Shown: in pieces, positions 35,704 to 44,983 of the stretch
Layout: every line of letters begins with the position of its first letter
Numbering within the stretch: position 1 is the stretch's first letter
Assembly (NCBI RefSeq): GCF_003010955.1
Contig: NZ_PGGO01000009.1
Location: 124,001-188,000, forward strand
Direction: 5' to 3'
From: Phyllobacterium brassicacearum
GTDB lineage: Bacteria; Pseudomonadota; Alphaproteobacteria; Rhizobiales; Rhizobiaceae
Length of the DNA: 64,000 bases
Made by a program: the position numbers and the translations under genes
The notes under the pieces: model-generated
Seen by the model: only the letters and a program-made list of their open reading frames with translations
Database searches by the model: none
What the model was told of the DNA's origin: nothing

Positions 35704-36660
35704 GGCGCAGAGAGCCGCTTTCGCCGCGTGATATTCCTGTTCAAGCCGTGCAACCAGATCGCCGGCAGGAAGAACTTCCTTAATTGCTGCAATGCCCTGA
35801 CCACATCCCCAAATGTCTTTCCAGGCCTTGGCGCCCGTTGTCGCGGCCTCAAAATCCATCTTCGATGGATCGGCTTCCGGCAAGTGATCCGGATCCATAC
35901 CTGCATTGGTGATGGATGGTTTCAGGTAGTTGCCATGGATTCCGGTGAAGTAGTTAGAGTAGACGATGTCCGACGAAGTGGAACCGACGATCATCTGCTT
36001 ATAGCCATCGACGGCGCGCGCCTCGTTGGTTGCGATGAAAGGCGAGCCGATATAGGCGAGGTCCGCGCCCATGGCTTGTGCCCCCAAGATAGCGCGGCCG
36101 GTGGCGATCGCTCCGGAGAGCAGCAGCGGGCCATCGAACCATTCGCGGATTTCCTGGACAAGGGCGAACGGCGAAAGCGGTCCGGCATGACCACCGGCGC
36201 CTGCCGCAACCGCTATCAACCCATCCGCGCCTTTGCGGATCGCGGAATTCGCGTGGCGGTTGTTGATGATGTCATGAAGGACGATGCCTCCATAGGAATG
36301 GATCGCCTCGTTGACCTCGGGAACCGCGCCCAAAGACGAGATAACGATAGGAACCTTGTACTTAACGCACATCATCAGGTCATGTTCGAGCCGCTTGTTG
36401 GAGCGATGCACGATCTGGTTGACAGCGAAGGGGGCAGCCGGACGACCGGGATTTTTCTCGTCGTGGTTGCGCAATTCTTCGGTGATCTCAGCCAGCCACT
36501 CGTCCAGCTGCGCCTCGGGGCGGGCATTCAACGCCGGAAATGATCCGACCACACCGGCCTTGCACTGGGCGAGCACCAGTGGCGGATGCGAAACGATGAA
36601 CAGCGGTGCTCCGACAACCGGAATGCGCAGCTTGGTTTTCAAAATGTCCGGCAAGGCCAT
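35698..36660 (-). CDS. Nitronate monooxygenase (2-nitropropane dioxygenase family)
   Basis: The ATG at 36660 has GGGAG six bases upstream and gives 320 residues. The TIM-barrel FMN protein shows RIPVVGAPLFIVSHPPLVLAQ, VNQIVHRSNKRL, GADGLIAVAAGAGGHAG with the catalytic-type His, and LLLSGAIATGRAI with the phosphate-binding region. The enzymes oxidise alkyl nitronates with O2. Upstream is a partial palindrome sharing the ACGTTT/AAACGT core with the site before the beta-oxidation operon, so it may belong to the same regulon. Confidence 0.88.
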   Translation of the reverse strand: MALPDILKTKLRIPVVGAPLFIVSHPPLVLAQCKAGVVGSFPALNARPEAQLDEWLAEITEELRNHDEKNPGRPAAPFAVNQIVHRSNKRLEHDLMMCVKYKVPIVISSLGAVPEVNEAIHSYGGIVLHDIINNRHANSAIRKGADGLIAVAAGAGGHAGPLSPFALVQEIREWFDGPLLLSGAIATGRAILGAQAMGADLAYIGSPFIATNEARAVDGYKQMIVGSTSSDIVYSNYFTGIHGNYLKPSITNAGMDPDHLPEADPSKMDFEAATTGAKAWKDIWGCGQGIAAIKEVLPAGDLVARLEQEYHAAKAALCAA

Positions 36661-36681
36661 GTGCATCTCCCAATGCGATCG

Positions 36682-36707
36682 ATTTTGACGTTTGCGTAAA
36701 CGTAACT
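36682..36707. promoter_or_regulatory. Candidate operator with ACGTTT/AAACGT core
   Basis: ATTTTGACGTTT, GCGT, then AAACGTAACT. The left arm is identical to the left arm of the palindrome at 50738, and the right arm keeps AAACGT. It lies about 22 bases upstream of the nitronate monooxygenase start on the minus strand. Confidence 0.5.
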
Positions 36708-36913
36708 CCTTTTAGCAGACCTCTGGCATTGAGCAAGCTAAAGCTGATCTACTCCTGATGATAATGCGCAACCGCCAATGGAAAAAACGGTACCATTTCG
36801 GTCATTTCCTGTACGAGTTTCGCGGAAACGTGTTCCATTTTTGAAAGAATGCGTTCGAGAATTGTTCCCTGTTTGGCTCACAATATCCAAGATCGCAGGC
36901 TACAACTTTCAAT

Positions 36914-38257
36914 TCAAAACCGGTGATCGGGATTGCGGACAGCGAGCGCAATTGCATCCGCCACTTCCACTTCCCTGTCGCGCAATATGCTGGTGGCGAC
37001 ACGAATGTGATTAATGGGCCGGACCGAACATTTCTCTCCGGCGAGCACGGCAATGCGGCGCGCCGCAAGTGTCACCAGCGCGAACTGTTCCGATTCGACC
37101 GGGACCCACAGTACGAGGCCGTCCCCGCCTGAAAGTTGGACGTTCCGTTCGCCGAGTGCCCGCATCAGCCCGTCCCGCCGCTCCTTATAGATGGTTCGAG
37201 CGCGTACCATGCTCTTCGTCGTTTCTTCATCGTTGAGCAGCCAGGCGACTGCGGACTGCAAGGCGCGGCTCGTCCAACCTGCACTAAAGCTGCGGTAGGA
37301 CTGAATCTGTTCGACGATACGTGCCGAGCTGGACAATACGGCGAGCCTCAAGTCAGGACCAAGGCTCTTGGAATAGGAAACGATGTGGATAACCCGATCA
37401 GGGAAGTAGTTGCCAAGCGACGCCGGCGCCAGGGCGGAAACATCGCCCACGCCATCGTCCTCTATGATGAGTGCATCGCTGTCTTTCAGGATAGCGGCAA
37501 GTTCGCTGAAGCGAGCGTTGCTCACACTGCCTCCCGTGACGCAATGGGTGCGCGGTTGAAACAGGAATGCGGCTGGCTTCTTTTGCAACGCGGCTGCGAG
37601 TGACTCCGGTAGGGGCCCGTCGGCATCGCATTGAACGGGAAGAATATGCACGCCAAGGTCTTCAAGGATATCGAGCAACCGCATGGCAGTCGGATCTTCG
37701 ATGGCAATGAAGGATCCCGGCATGATGAGCGCATGCAGCAGCGCATAGACCGCATTGTATCCGCCATTGGTGGCGAGAAAGGCTTCGGGCTTGTACGGCC
37801 ACCGCGGCTCGACCGTCGCTTGCAAATCCGGCAGGATCCGGACGCGCCGGTAGCTGTTGAGATTTTCTGCTGAAGCGCCATGCCTTAGCGCCTCGCCAAG
37901 CGGTGGCAGCAGATCCACATCTGGAACGGCCATGGACAGGTCGAGAACCTCATCGCCATAGTCGCCAGCACTCGCGAGCCGGGCCGGGCGCGGCGCGATC
38001 CGGTCGCCGCTCACCCATGTCCCGTTGCGTCCACGGCCGGTGATGATCTTCTGCCGCCGCAACTCACTCCATGCTTCCGAGACGGTAGCGGGGCTGATAC
38101 CGAGCGTGAAGGCCAGGTCGCGGATCGCCGGCAATTTCGTGCCGACAGGAATGGCGCCGGCACGGATGAGCGCGCATGTCTCGATGGCGATGCCGCGCAT
38201 CGTCCGGTCGCTTAGTTTCTCTGCAAACCATTGAACCGAAGCAATCTCATTCATCAT
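36914..38257 (-). CDS. MocR/GntR-type regulator with aminotransferase domain
   Basis: Residues 1-70 are a GntR winged helix (LPAIRDLAFTLGISPATVSEAWSELRRQKII). Residues ~100-447 are a fold type I aminotransferase with the PLP-binding Lys in IVSYSKSLGPDLRLAVL. MocR proteins bind PLP and sense amino compounds. The gene is divergent from the Pht5-like/amidase/ABC operon, and a 10-bp perfect inverted repeat sits between them, so it is the likely regulator of that module. Two possible starts (28 codons of overlap are not affected) are the adjacent ATGs at 38257 and 38254. Confidence 0.9.
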   Translation of the reverse strand: MMNEIASVQWFAEKLSDRTMRGIAIETCALIRAGAIPVGTKLPAIRDLAFTLGISPATVSEAWSELRRQKIITGRGRNGTWVSGDRIAPRPARLASAGDYGDEVLDLSMAVPDVDLLPPLGEALRHGASAENLNSYRRVRILPDLQATVEPRWPYKPEAFLATNGGYNAVYALLHALIMPGSFIAIEDPTAMRLLDILEDLGVHILPVQCDADGPLPESLAAALQKKPAAFLFQPRTHCVTGGSVSNARFSELAAILKDSDALIIEDDGVGDVSALAPASLGNYFPDRVIHIVSYSKSLGPDLRLAVLSSSARIVEQIQSYRSFSAGWTSRALQSAVAWLLNDEETTKSMVRARTIYKERRDGLMRALGERNVQLSGGDGLVLWVPVESEQFALVTLAARRIAVLAGEKCSVRPINHIRVATSILRDREVEVADAIALAVRNPDHRF

Positions 38258-38270
38258 TCGACCTCATTTT

Positions 38271-38320
38271 TAAATGTTCAGTAACGTAATATCAATTGAT
38301 CAGTCAAGAATGAACATTTA
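38271..38320. promoter_or_regulatory. Divergent operator: 10-bp inverted repeat with 30-base spacer
   Basis: TAAATGTTCA (38271-38280) and TGAACATTTA (38311-38320) are perfect inverted copies in the space between the divergent mocR gene and its target operon. The 40-base centre-to-centre distance puts both arms on nearly the same DNA face, as for a dimer or tetramer that loops DNA. Confidence 0.65.
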
Positions 38321-38358
38321 GCTTCCAATTGGAAAATGCATACCAGCGAGGAAAAATC

Positions 38359-39351
38359 TTGCGCATCACTGTTCGATTGGCCGTCCGCGATTGGGATTAT
38401 TTGACGCCGCTGGCGCTTGGCGATGTCACTTCCGAGAGGTTGGATCTGAAGATAGACCGGGTTGGCACACTCGTTTCAAATTTGGGCACCGATCCGCAAT
38501 ATGATGCTGCGGAAATTTCCTTCAGCCGCTATGCCGGAGGCCGGGCAAAGGGCGACGCGGATGTGCTTGGCATCCCCAATTTCGTCATGCGGGGGTTTCG
38601 GCATCGCTGCATCGTCACCGCCAAGGACAGCCCGATTACTCGGCTCGAACAATTGGCAGGCAAGAAAATCGGCGTGACGGGATGGCGCGACTCCGGCAAT
38701 ACTTGGACGCGGACTGCGCTTGCTCATGCAGGTGTGGGTATTGAAGATGCGTTCTGGTTTGCGGGCAGGTTGACCGAGGCGCATCCAATTGTCGACCGGC
38801 TTGATGGATTTGGCCGGCCCGGACGCATTGAGGCCGCGCCCGGCGAGCGGCCGATGATGGAGCTGTTGGAAACCGGCGAGCTCGACGCTGTATTCACGCC
38901 GTTCATGCCCGATAGCTTTTTCGGCGCCAATTCGAAATTCCGCCATGTGCTGCCCGATTTCCGCGCTGAAGAACTCGCCTACTTCCGCGACGTGGGGTAC
39001 GTGCCGGGCATGCATCTGCTTGGCCTCAAGGCTTCGTTTGCCGCCGAGCATCCATGGCTTGCCCAAGAACTGAGCGATCTTCTCGATGAATCGCAGCGCG
39101 TCTGGCTCAACAAGCGCCGCAAATATGCCGACACAACGCCGTGGATCATCGAGGAGCTCGGCCGTGTCGCGCGTGATCTTCCCGCGGTCTGGAACGAGAG
39201 CGGTTTTGCCGCCAATGAACACATGATCGCCGATTTTGCCGAACAACTGCATCTGCAAGGACTGACACCGATGTTGCTTACTCCAACCGATCTCTTCCCC
39301 CATGAAATGGGAGCATCCTCCAAATCCGGTCGCGTGGGAGTTCCGGCATGA
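38359..39351 (+). CDS. Pht5-like (4,5-dihydroxyphthalate decarboxylase / binding-protein-fold) protein
   Basis: I start it at the TTG at 38359, which has GAGGAA six bases upstream and gives 330 residues; another TTG at 38329 lies in frame but is less well placed. It resembles the Pht5 family: RLAVRDWDYLTPLALGDV, YDAAEISFSRYAGGRAKGD, VLGIPNFVMRGFRHRCIV, QLAGKKIGVTGWRDSG. That family has the type II binding-protein fold but includes decarboxylases. There is no signal peptide, so a cytosolic enzyme is likelier than a transport receptor. Its stop overlaps the amidase ATG. Confidence 0.72.
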   Translation: MRITVRLAVRDWDYLTPLALGDVTSERLDLKIDRVGTLVSNLGTDPQYDAAEISFSRYAGGRAKGDADVLGIPNFVMRGFRHRCIVTAKDSPITRLEQLAGKKIGVTGWRDSGNTWTRTALAHAGVGIEDAFWFAGRLTEAHPIVDRLDGFGRPGRIEAAPGERPMMELLETGELDAVFTPFMPDSFFGANSKFRHVLPDFRAEELAYFRDVGYVPGMHLLGLKASFAAEHPWLAQELSDLLDESQRVWLNKRRKYADTTPWIIEELGRVARDLPAVWNESGFAANEHMIADFAEQLHLQGLTPMLLTPTDLFPHEMGASSKSGRVGVPA

Positions 39352-40136
39352 AGGTCGCTCTTGGGCAATTCGCGGTTAGCAAGAACTGGCAGGAAAATGC
39401 CGATATCTGTGTAAAGCTGATCAAGCAGGCACACGAAGGCGGCGCCGATCTGCTTGTCTTGCCCGAGGGTATTCTTGCGCGCGATATCACTGATCCGGAC
39501 ATCGTGCTGAAGACCGCGCAGCCACTTGACGGGCCATTCATGGCACAGCTGCTGGCTGAAAGCCGCAAGAGCAATCTGACCATCATGATGTGCGTTCACG
39601 TCCCGACCGGCGGCCAGCGCGTCTTCAACAATCTCGTCACGATTCGTGGCGGAGAGGTCATCTCGCAGTATCTGAAATTGCACCTTTACGATGCCTTTGC
39701 TGCCAAGGAGTCGACGAATGTGCAGCCTGGAACCACCATTCCCGAACTGATCGAAGTGGCAGGCCTGAAGCTCGGGTTGATGACCTGTTACGATTTGCGC
39801 TTTCCGGAACTTGCACGCCGCCACGCTGTTGATGGTGCTGATGTGCTGATCCTGCCCGCTGCATGGGTCAAGGGGCCAGGCAAGGAGGCGCACTGGGAGG
39901 TGCTTGTCACAGCGAGAGCGCTGGAGAACACCTGCTATATCGTTGCTGTCGGAGAATGCGGCGAACGCAATATCGGTGCCAGCATGGTCGTCGATCCGCT
40001 TGGCGTTGCTGTGGTTCGTGCCGGTGAAGCGCCGGCGTTGATCTTTGCCGTGATAGAGCCCAAACGCATCAGCCATGCCCGATCCGTGCTGCCGGTCCTG
40101 GCAAACCGGCGTTTCGCACGACCCGAACTCGCCTGA
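39348..40136 (+). CDS. Carbon-nitrogen hydrolase (nitrilase-superfamily amidase)
   Basis: The 262 residues include the full triad: E40 (VLPEGIL), K110 (YLKLHLYDAF) and C147 (MTCYDLRFPEL). The KLHLYDAF and CYDLRFPE motifs are those of the omega-amidase/deaminated-glutathione amidase branch. It hydrolyses an amide to an acid plus ammonia in the cytosol. It overlaps the Pht5-like gene by four bases, and an amino-acid ABC transporter follows within 40 bases. Imported amide or amino compound is the likely substrate. Confidence 0.88.
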   Translation: MKVALGQFAVSKNWQENADICVKLIKQAHEGGADLLVLPEGILARDITDPDIVLKTAQPLDGPFMAQLLAESRKSNLTIMMCVHVPTGGQRVFNNLVTIRGGEVISQYLKLHLYDAFAAKESTNVQPGTTIPELIEVAGLKLGLMTCYDLRFPELARRHAVDGADVLILPAAWVKGPGKEAHWEVLVTARALENTCYIVAVGECGERNIGASMVVDPLGVAVVRAGEAPALIFAVIEPKRISHARSVLPVLANRRFARPELA

Positions 40137-40175
40137 CCAACCCAACCATATTGAATCAAGAAAAGGGGAATGAAC

Positions 40176-41072
40176 ATGAAACTTCTGAAACTGGCACCGG
40201 TCGCGCTGCTCGCAACTTCCGTCCTGGCGGGACCAGCCATGGCCGAGGAAACAGCAGTTCCAAAACAGACAATCAATGAAGCGCTCAAGGCGAAACTGCC
40301 CGAGGAGATCCGCAAGGCCGGCAGCATGATCTCGGTCAACAACGGCTCATTCCCACCCTATGAGATCGTCACAGGCACGACGGAGATGACCGGCGCGAGT
40401 GCCGATCTGACAAATGCACTCGGCGAACTTCTTGGCGTCGAGATCAAGCATGCCACGGTAAGTGGTCTGTCGGCGCTGCTCAGCGGCATCAATTCCGGCC
40501 GCTACCAATTTGCGTTTGGTCCCGTGGGTGATTTTGCCAGCCGGGAAGAAGCCAATGATTTCGTCGACTATGTGCAGGAATACGTGGTGTTTGCCGTGCA
40601 CAAGGGCAATCCCAAGGGTATTACCTCGCTCGACGCCGCCTGTGGAAATCGCATTGCTGTGATGGCGGCTGGATCGGCCGAGAAGGTCATCAAGGCGCAG
40701 GCGGAAAAGTGCGTCAAGGATGGAAAACCCGCCATCGAAGTTCAGTCGTTCACTGACCAGCCAAGCTCCATTCTGGCGGTCCGTTCCAAGCGTTCCGACG
40801 CCTTCTTCTCCTCGCAGGCCCCCTTGACCTATTTCGTCCAGCAGACCAATGGCCAGCTTGAGCTAGCGGCTACCGGCGAGAAGAACGGCTTCGACAATCT
40901 CTACCAGGGTGCCGTCGTTCCCAAAGGTTCGCCGCTGGGCGAAGTATTGCGCGATGGTCTGAAAGTTCTCATGGACAATGGTACCTATGCCATCATCATG
41001 AAAAAGTGGGGGCTTGAGAAGAATATGATCAAGGAACCCGGCATCAATCTTGCGGGTCAGAGTGCCAAATGA
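40176..41072 (+). CDS. Periplasmic amino-acid-type substrate-binding protein
   Basis: The ATG at 40176 has AAGGGG seven bases upstream and gives 298 residues. A Sec signal (MKLLKLAPVALLATSVLAG, cleavage after AMA) leads into the SBP_bac_3 fold: NNGSFPPYEIV, GASADLTNALGELLGVEIKH, NSGRYQFAFGPVGDFASREEA and DQPSSILAVRSKRSDAFFS. The family delivers polar amino acids or related compounds. The stop overlaps the permease start (ATGA). The ligand is probably what MocR senses and the amidase hydrolyses. Confidence 0.9.
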   Translation: MKLLKLAPVALLATSVLAGPAMAEETAVPKQTINEALKAKLPEEIRKAGSMISVNNGSFPPYEIVTGTTEMTGASADLTNALGELLGVEIKHATVSGLSALLSGINSGRYQFAFGPVGDFASREEANDFVDYVQEYVVFAVHKGNPKGITSLDAACGNRIAVMAAGSAEKVIKAQAEKCVKDGKPAIEVQSFTDQPSSILAVRSKRSDAFFSSQAPLTYFVQQTNGQLELAATGEKNGFDNLYQGAVVPKGSPLGEVLRDGLKVLMDNGTYAIIMKKWGLEKNMIKEPGINLAGQSAK

Positions 41073-42028
41073 TCAGTAACAACCGGACAGTGGCATCGCC
41101 CCCCAAGGGCGATGCAGAGGCGGCGTTCCGCGATGTGGCGAACGCGCACAAGCCCTTTCGAACGGATCGATGGCTCTTGTGGGGCATAACGCTTCTTGTT
41201 GCCGCGAACTTTCTCTGGATCGTTGCCCACAATGAGAATTTCGGCTGGCCAACAGTAGCGCAATGGTTCACCGAAGAAACGATCCTGCGCGGTCTCTACG
41301 TCACGCTTGGCTTGACCGTCGTTGCCATGACTATCGGCGTGGCGATCGGATTACTTCTCGCCATCGCCCGCATGTCGAATGACCGGCTCGCCAGTTCGCT
41401 GGCCGGCCTTTATATATGGTTCTTCCGAGGCACGCCGCTGCTCGTACAGCTCATTTTCTGGTATAATCTTTCCACCCTCTTTCCGGAAATCTCGCTCGCA
41501 ATACCCTTCGGGCCAACACTTGCCAGCTGGAACACCAATGATCTCATCACACCCATGACAGCGGCGATCGCCGGCCTGGCACTCAACGAGGCCGCATACA
41601 TGGCCGAGATCATCCGCGGCGGACTGCTTTCCGTCGACAAGGGCCAGATCGAAACCACTGAGGCCTTTGGCATGACGCGTGCCCGCGCGCTTTGGCGCAT
41701 CATCATTCCGCAAGCCATGCGTTCCATTGTTCCGCCAACCGGGAACCAGCTGATCAGCATGATCAAGGCAACATCGCTCGTCAGCGTCATTGCCATGGCC
41801 GATCTGCTTTATTCGGTCCAGGCAGTCTATAACCGTACCTTCGAGGTCATTCCCATGTTGATGGTTGCGGTCATCTGGTATCTTTTCATCACCTCGATCC
41901 TCAATGTCGGTCAGGGCTTCATTGAGCGCTATTACGGCCGCGGTGAAATCGGCTCGACGGCAGCGAAAAAACAGGAAAAGGTGGCCGTCGCGGAGATATC
42001 CGCCATGGCCCCGGAGGGCAGCAAATGA
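41069..42028 (+). CDS. Amino-acid-type ABC transporter permease
   Basis: The 319-residue protein has an N-terminal soluble stretch of ~50 residues, then the HEQRO-type permease core: [34 protein letters not shown], and the EAA loop [32 protein letters not shown]. At least five membrane segments are visible. Such permeases often act as homodimers when only one gene is present, as here. It overlaps the binding-protein and ATPase genes by four bases each. Confidence 0.9.
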   Translation: MISNNRTVASPPKGDAEAAFRDVANAHKPFRTDRWLLWGITLLVAANFLWIVAHNENFGWPTVAQWFTEETILRGLYVTLGLTVVAMTIGVAIGLLLAIARMSNDRLASSLAGLYIWFFRGTPLLVQLIFWYNLSTLFPEISLAIPFGPTLASWNTNDLITPMTAAIAGLALNEAAYMAEIIRGGLLSVDKGQIETTEAFGMTRARALWRIIIPQAMRSIVPPTGNQLISMIKATSLVSVIAMADLLYSVQAVYNRTFEVIPMLMVAVIWYLFITSILNVGQGFIERYYGRGEIGSTAAKKQEKVAVAEISAMAPEGSK

Positions 42029-42822
42029 CCGCCGCTTTGTCCATGGATACAATCGAAGCTGCCGAGCCACTCGTTCAGGCGCGCAATGTGCACAAGGCCT
42101 TTGGCGAGGTGGAGGTGCTCAAGGGCATCGATCTCGATGTTTCGCCGGGTGAAGTTGTCGTGGTGCTTGGACCTTCTGGTTCAGGCAAATCGACGTTCCT
42201 GCGCTGCATCAATCATCTCGAAGCCATTGATCGCGGATCGATCGTTGTTGCAGGTGAACAGATTGGCTATTCCCTGCACAATGGCAGGCTCAACAAACTG
42301 CCGTCCCGGGCCATCGCCGTGCAACGGCGGCAGATCGGGATGGTGTTCCAGCAATTCAATCTCTATCCGCATATGACGGCTTTGCAGAATATCGTCGAGG
42401 CACCCATCGGTGTGCACAAGCAAAATCGCAAGGAAGCGACCGAACTGGCGATGGAATTGCTCGCTCGCGTCGGGCTGACGCACAAGGCGGATGCCTATCC
42501 CCGCCAATTATCAGGCGGCCAGCAGCAGCGTGTGGCAATCGCCCGAGCGCTTGCCATTAAGCCGAAGCTTATGCTCTTCGACGAGCCGACGTCGGCACTT
42601 GATCCGGAACTGGTGGGTGAAGTGCTGGCAACAATGCGCGATCTGGCCGATCGGGGCCTGACGATGATTGTCGTTACGCACGAGATCGGATTCGCGCGGG
42701 AAGCAGCCGACCGGGTGGTATTCATGGACGGCGGAATTATCGTCGAACAGGGGCGGCCAGATGATGTGCTCGGCAACCCGCAGCACCCACGCACCCGCGC
42801 TTTTCTCAGCCGGTTCATTTAA
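42025..42822 (+). CDS. ABC transporter ATP-binding protein (GlnQ/HisP-like)
   Basis: The 265 residues contain Walker [10 protein letters not shown], a Q-loop, the signature LSGGQQQRV, Walker [13 protein letters not shown] and the switch His in [10 protein letters not shown] short insertion ([17 protein letters not shown]) lies between Walker A and the Q-loop, a feature seen in histidine-type ATPases. Its start overlaps the permease stop. A long GC-rich hairpin follows 12 bases after the stop and closes the module. Confidence 0.93.
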   Translation: MTAALSMDTIEAAEPLVQARNVHKAFGEVEVLKGIDLDVSPGEVVVVLGPSGSGKSTFLRCINHLEAIDRGSIVVAGEQIGYSLHNGRLNKLPSRAIAVQRRQIGMVFQQFNLYPHMTALQNIVEAPIGVHKQNRKEATELAMELLARVGLTHKADAYPRQLSGGQQQRVAIARALAIKPKLMLFDEPTSALDPELVGEVLATMRDLADRGLTMIVVTHEIGFAREAADRVVFMDGGIIVEQGRPDDVLGNPQHPRTRAFLSRFI

Positions 42823-42833
42823 GCAACAGGATT

Positions 42834-42865
42834 TTCAGCGCCCGGATATGGCGCCGGGCGCTGAA
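42834..42865. terminator. Long hairpin after the ABC transporter module
   Basis: TTCAGCGCCCGG and CCGGGCGCTGAA form a perfect 12-bp stem around an 8-base loop. It lacks a T-run, so it may act as a terminator with Rho or as a 3' end stabiliser. Confidence 0.65.
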
Positions 42866-42998
42866 TTGCACAATATGGCTCGGTCGGGTTCTTATCGACG
42901 AAACTGCCATCATTGCGCCGCGAGAGTCTTGAATAAGCAGTCAAATAGGCTATGGCTACCCCGTTCATAAGAGCTGCTTTGAAGGGAATATCGTCGAG

Positions 42999-44066
42999 TT
43001 GGAAGCGATCGAGCAAGCGATCCGGAACGCGTTGTCGAAATCGGATGCCAATAACCCTGCCATTCGTCAGAAAATCTACGAATCCGCCTGGGGTGCGCAC
43101 GAGCGTTCATTGGCGGCCAACGGCGCGCTGGATGATGATCAGCGTGAAGATCGCCGTGAGCGGCTGAAAGCATCGATTACCCGGATCGAAAAGGAAATTC
43201 AGACAGAAGGTTCATTGATTCCTCCTCCAGCGCCTGCTCCGGTCGAGGAAAGGCGCGAGCCAGTTCTTTCAGGCGATACTGTTCAAACAATCCAGCCGGC
43301 GTCCAGGATTGAGCCCTCACTCGGTGTTGTGCCGGAACCGGATCTCGGAGTACCCGAATCCGCATCGGACGGACCTGTGGCTGCCGACAATTATCGCCCG
43401 GACCGACTGCGGCCACGACTGACCCGCAAAGCCGAACACAAGAAAGCGGGTGGCTTGAGCAAGCTGCTCATTCTTTTTGCCTTGCTTGCGGTTGCGCTCG
43501 GTCTGCTGTGGCTCGTCGCCTCGGGTATCATCAATTCGAAGCCGTCCAGTATCCCGCCCAGTACAGGCAATCCAGCAACCAGCGACAGCAATGAACCGAT
43601 GAAGGAAGGGCAGATATCGTCCGAAGGCACCTGGATCACGATTTTCGATCCCTCCGACTCCACTGGTGTCTCTGTCTCCGGTCGAGCGACGGCCAGCGTC
43701 GATGGCGATCAACCGGAGAAGTTCCTGCGCATCAAATCGCCCGGTGAGGCCGACGACATCAGCTTTGCCGTGGGGGAGGGCGTTCTCGATCAACTGGTAG
43801 GCAAACACGCGGTCTTCGACATCATTGCCAAGAGCGAGGATGGCACCAGCACGCAGATTGCGGTCAGCTGTGACTTTGGCAGTCTTGGCGATTGCGGACG
43901 CACGCGCTTCGACGTTTCCGACGCCAATGCCGAATTCCTGGTGCAGAAGCAGTTTCCTGCGGACAAGAAGCCGAACGCGGGCGGTGTGATCAAGATTAAT
44001 TCGGATGTCTCCCAAGCCGGGAAATCTGTCGATATCATCTCCATCCGCGTCCAGATCACGAACTGA
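42999..44066 (+). CDS. Hypothetical single-pass membrane protein with extracytoplasmic domain
   Basis: I take the TTG at 42999 (GAAGGGAA upstream), giving 355 residues. Residues ~1-65 are charged and helical, 66-140 are Pro-rich, and the membrane segment is at about 152-175 (GLSKLLILFALLAVALGLLW). A beta-rich domain of ~150 residues follows (GTWITIFDPSDSTGVSVSG to the end). The topology is N-in/C-out. I do not recognise a function. It overlaps the methyltransferase gene by one base (TGATG), so the two are probably co-expressed. Confidence 0.72.
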   Translation: MEAIEQAIRNALSKSDANNPAIRQKIYESAWGAHERSLAANGALDDDQREDRRERLKASITRIEKEIQTEGSLIPPPAPAPVEERREPVLSGDTVQTIQPASRIEPSLGVVPEPDLGVPESASDGPVAADNYRPDRLRPRLTRKAEHKKAGGLSKLLILFALLAVALGLLWLVASGIINSKPSSIPPSTGNPATSDSNEPMKEGQISSEGTWITIFDPSDSTGVSVSGRATASVDGDQPEKFLRIKSPGEADDISFAVGEGVLDQLVGKHAVFDIIAKSEDGTSTQIAVSCDFGSLGDCGRTRFDVSDANAEFLVQKQFPADKKPNAGGVIKINSDVSQAGKSVDIISIRVQITN

Positions 44067-44983
44067 TGACGCCTTCATTCCTTTCTTCCGGTGATCTGAT
44101 TGCTGATCGCCGTGCCTCCTATGCGGACATGCTGTTCGAAACAGGCGATCACGCAGCTGCCGCCGATCTGATGCGGCAGGCACTGGAGATCGTACCTGAT
44201 TGGACGGCGGGTTTGTTTCGCCTGGGTGAAATGGAGGCAGCGGCCGGTCAGGGCGACGCAGCGGCCAAGACCTGGCGCCGCGTGCTGCAGCTCGACCCGG
44301 ACGATCGATTCGGCGCTAGTTTGAAATTGGCGGCAACCGGCCATACAGCAGCTCCGGAGATGCCGCCGACGGCCTATGTCGAAACCCTGTTTGATGCCTA
44401 TGCCCCAACCTTCGAAGCCGCGCTTCTGGACCGCCTGAGCTATCGCGTGCCCGAATTGCTCGCGAACGCCATCACAGCGCTTGCCCCCGAAAAGCGGTTT
44501 CAGTCGGTGCTGGACCTTGGCTGCGGCACGGGGCTAATGGGCCCCTATATCCGCGCTGCAGCGGATTACCTTGCAGGCATGGACCTCTCTGAAGCCATGT
44601 TGCAGAAAGCCGCGGAAAAAAACCTTTATGACAGCCTGGCAAAAGGTGATGTCAACGAACTGGATGCGCAGCCGAGCAGCGCTGATCTCGTCATCGCTGC
44701 AGATGTCTTCGTCTATGTCGGCGGCCTCGACCGCGCCTTTGCCAATATCGCAAGGACCCTTAGGCCTGATGGGCTGTTCGTGTTTTCGGTCGAGAACCAC
44801 GAAAGTATCGAGGAGCCGGTCCTCCAGCCATCGCTGCGCTATACGCATTCCAAAACCTATATCACCAGACTTCTTGCGGAGCATGCCATGGTCCCCGTGA
44901 GCATCCAGTGCGAGACAATACGCCTGGATCGCGGCGAACCGCTCCAGGGGCTCATTGTAGTGGCAAGGAACCAAGCGGATTAA
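44066..44983 (+). CDS. TPR-containing class I SAM-dependent methyltransferase
   Basis: The N-terminal ~85 residues carry TPR-like helices (YADMLFETGDHAAAADLMRQALEIVPD). From ~residue 140 a Rossmann methyltransferase follows with motif I VLDLGCGTGLMGPY, motif II LAGMDLSEAMLQKA and a motif III-like ADLVIAADVFVYVGGL. The layout is common in alphaproteobacteria and the acceptor is unknown. It is fused by overlap to the membrane protein upstream and overlaps the convergent TIGR02186 gene by four bases. Confidence 0.85.
   Translation: MTPSFLSSGDLIADRRASYADMLFETGDHAAAADLMRQALEIVPDWTAGLFRLGEMEAAAGQGDAAAKTWRRVLQLDPDDRFGASLKLAATGHTAAPEMPPTAYVETLFDAYAPTFEAALLDRLSYRVPELLANAITALAPEKRFQSVLDLGCGTGLMGPYIRAAADYLAGMDLSEAMLQKAAEKNLYDSLAKGDVNELDAQPSSADLVIAADVFVYVGGLDRAFANIARTLRPDGLFVFSVENHESIEEPVLQPSLRYTHSKTYITRLLAEHAMVPVSIQCETIRLDRGEPLQGLIVVARNQAD

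Noticed and set aside
38979-40145. 388-codon open frame on the minus strand
   Set aside because: It is antisense to the Pht5-like and amidase genes, whose motifs and overlaps are clear.
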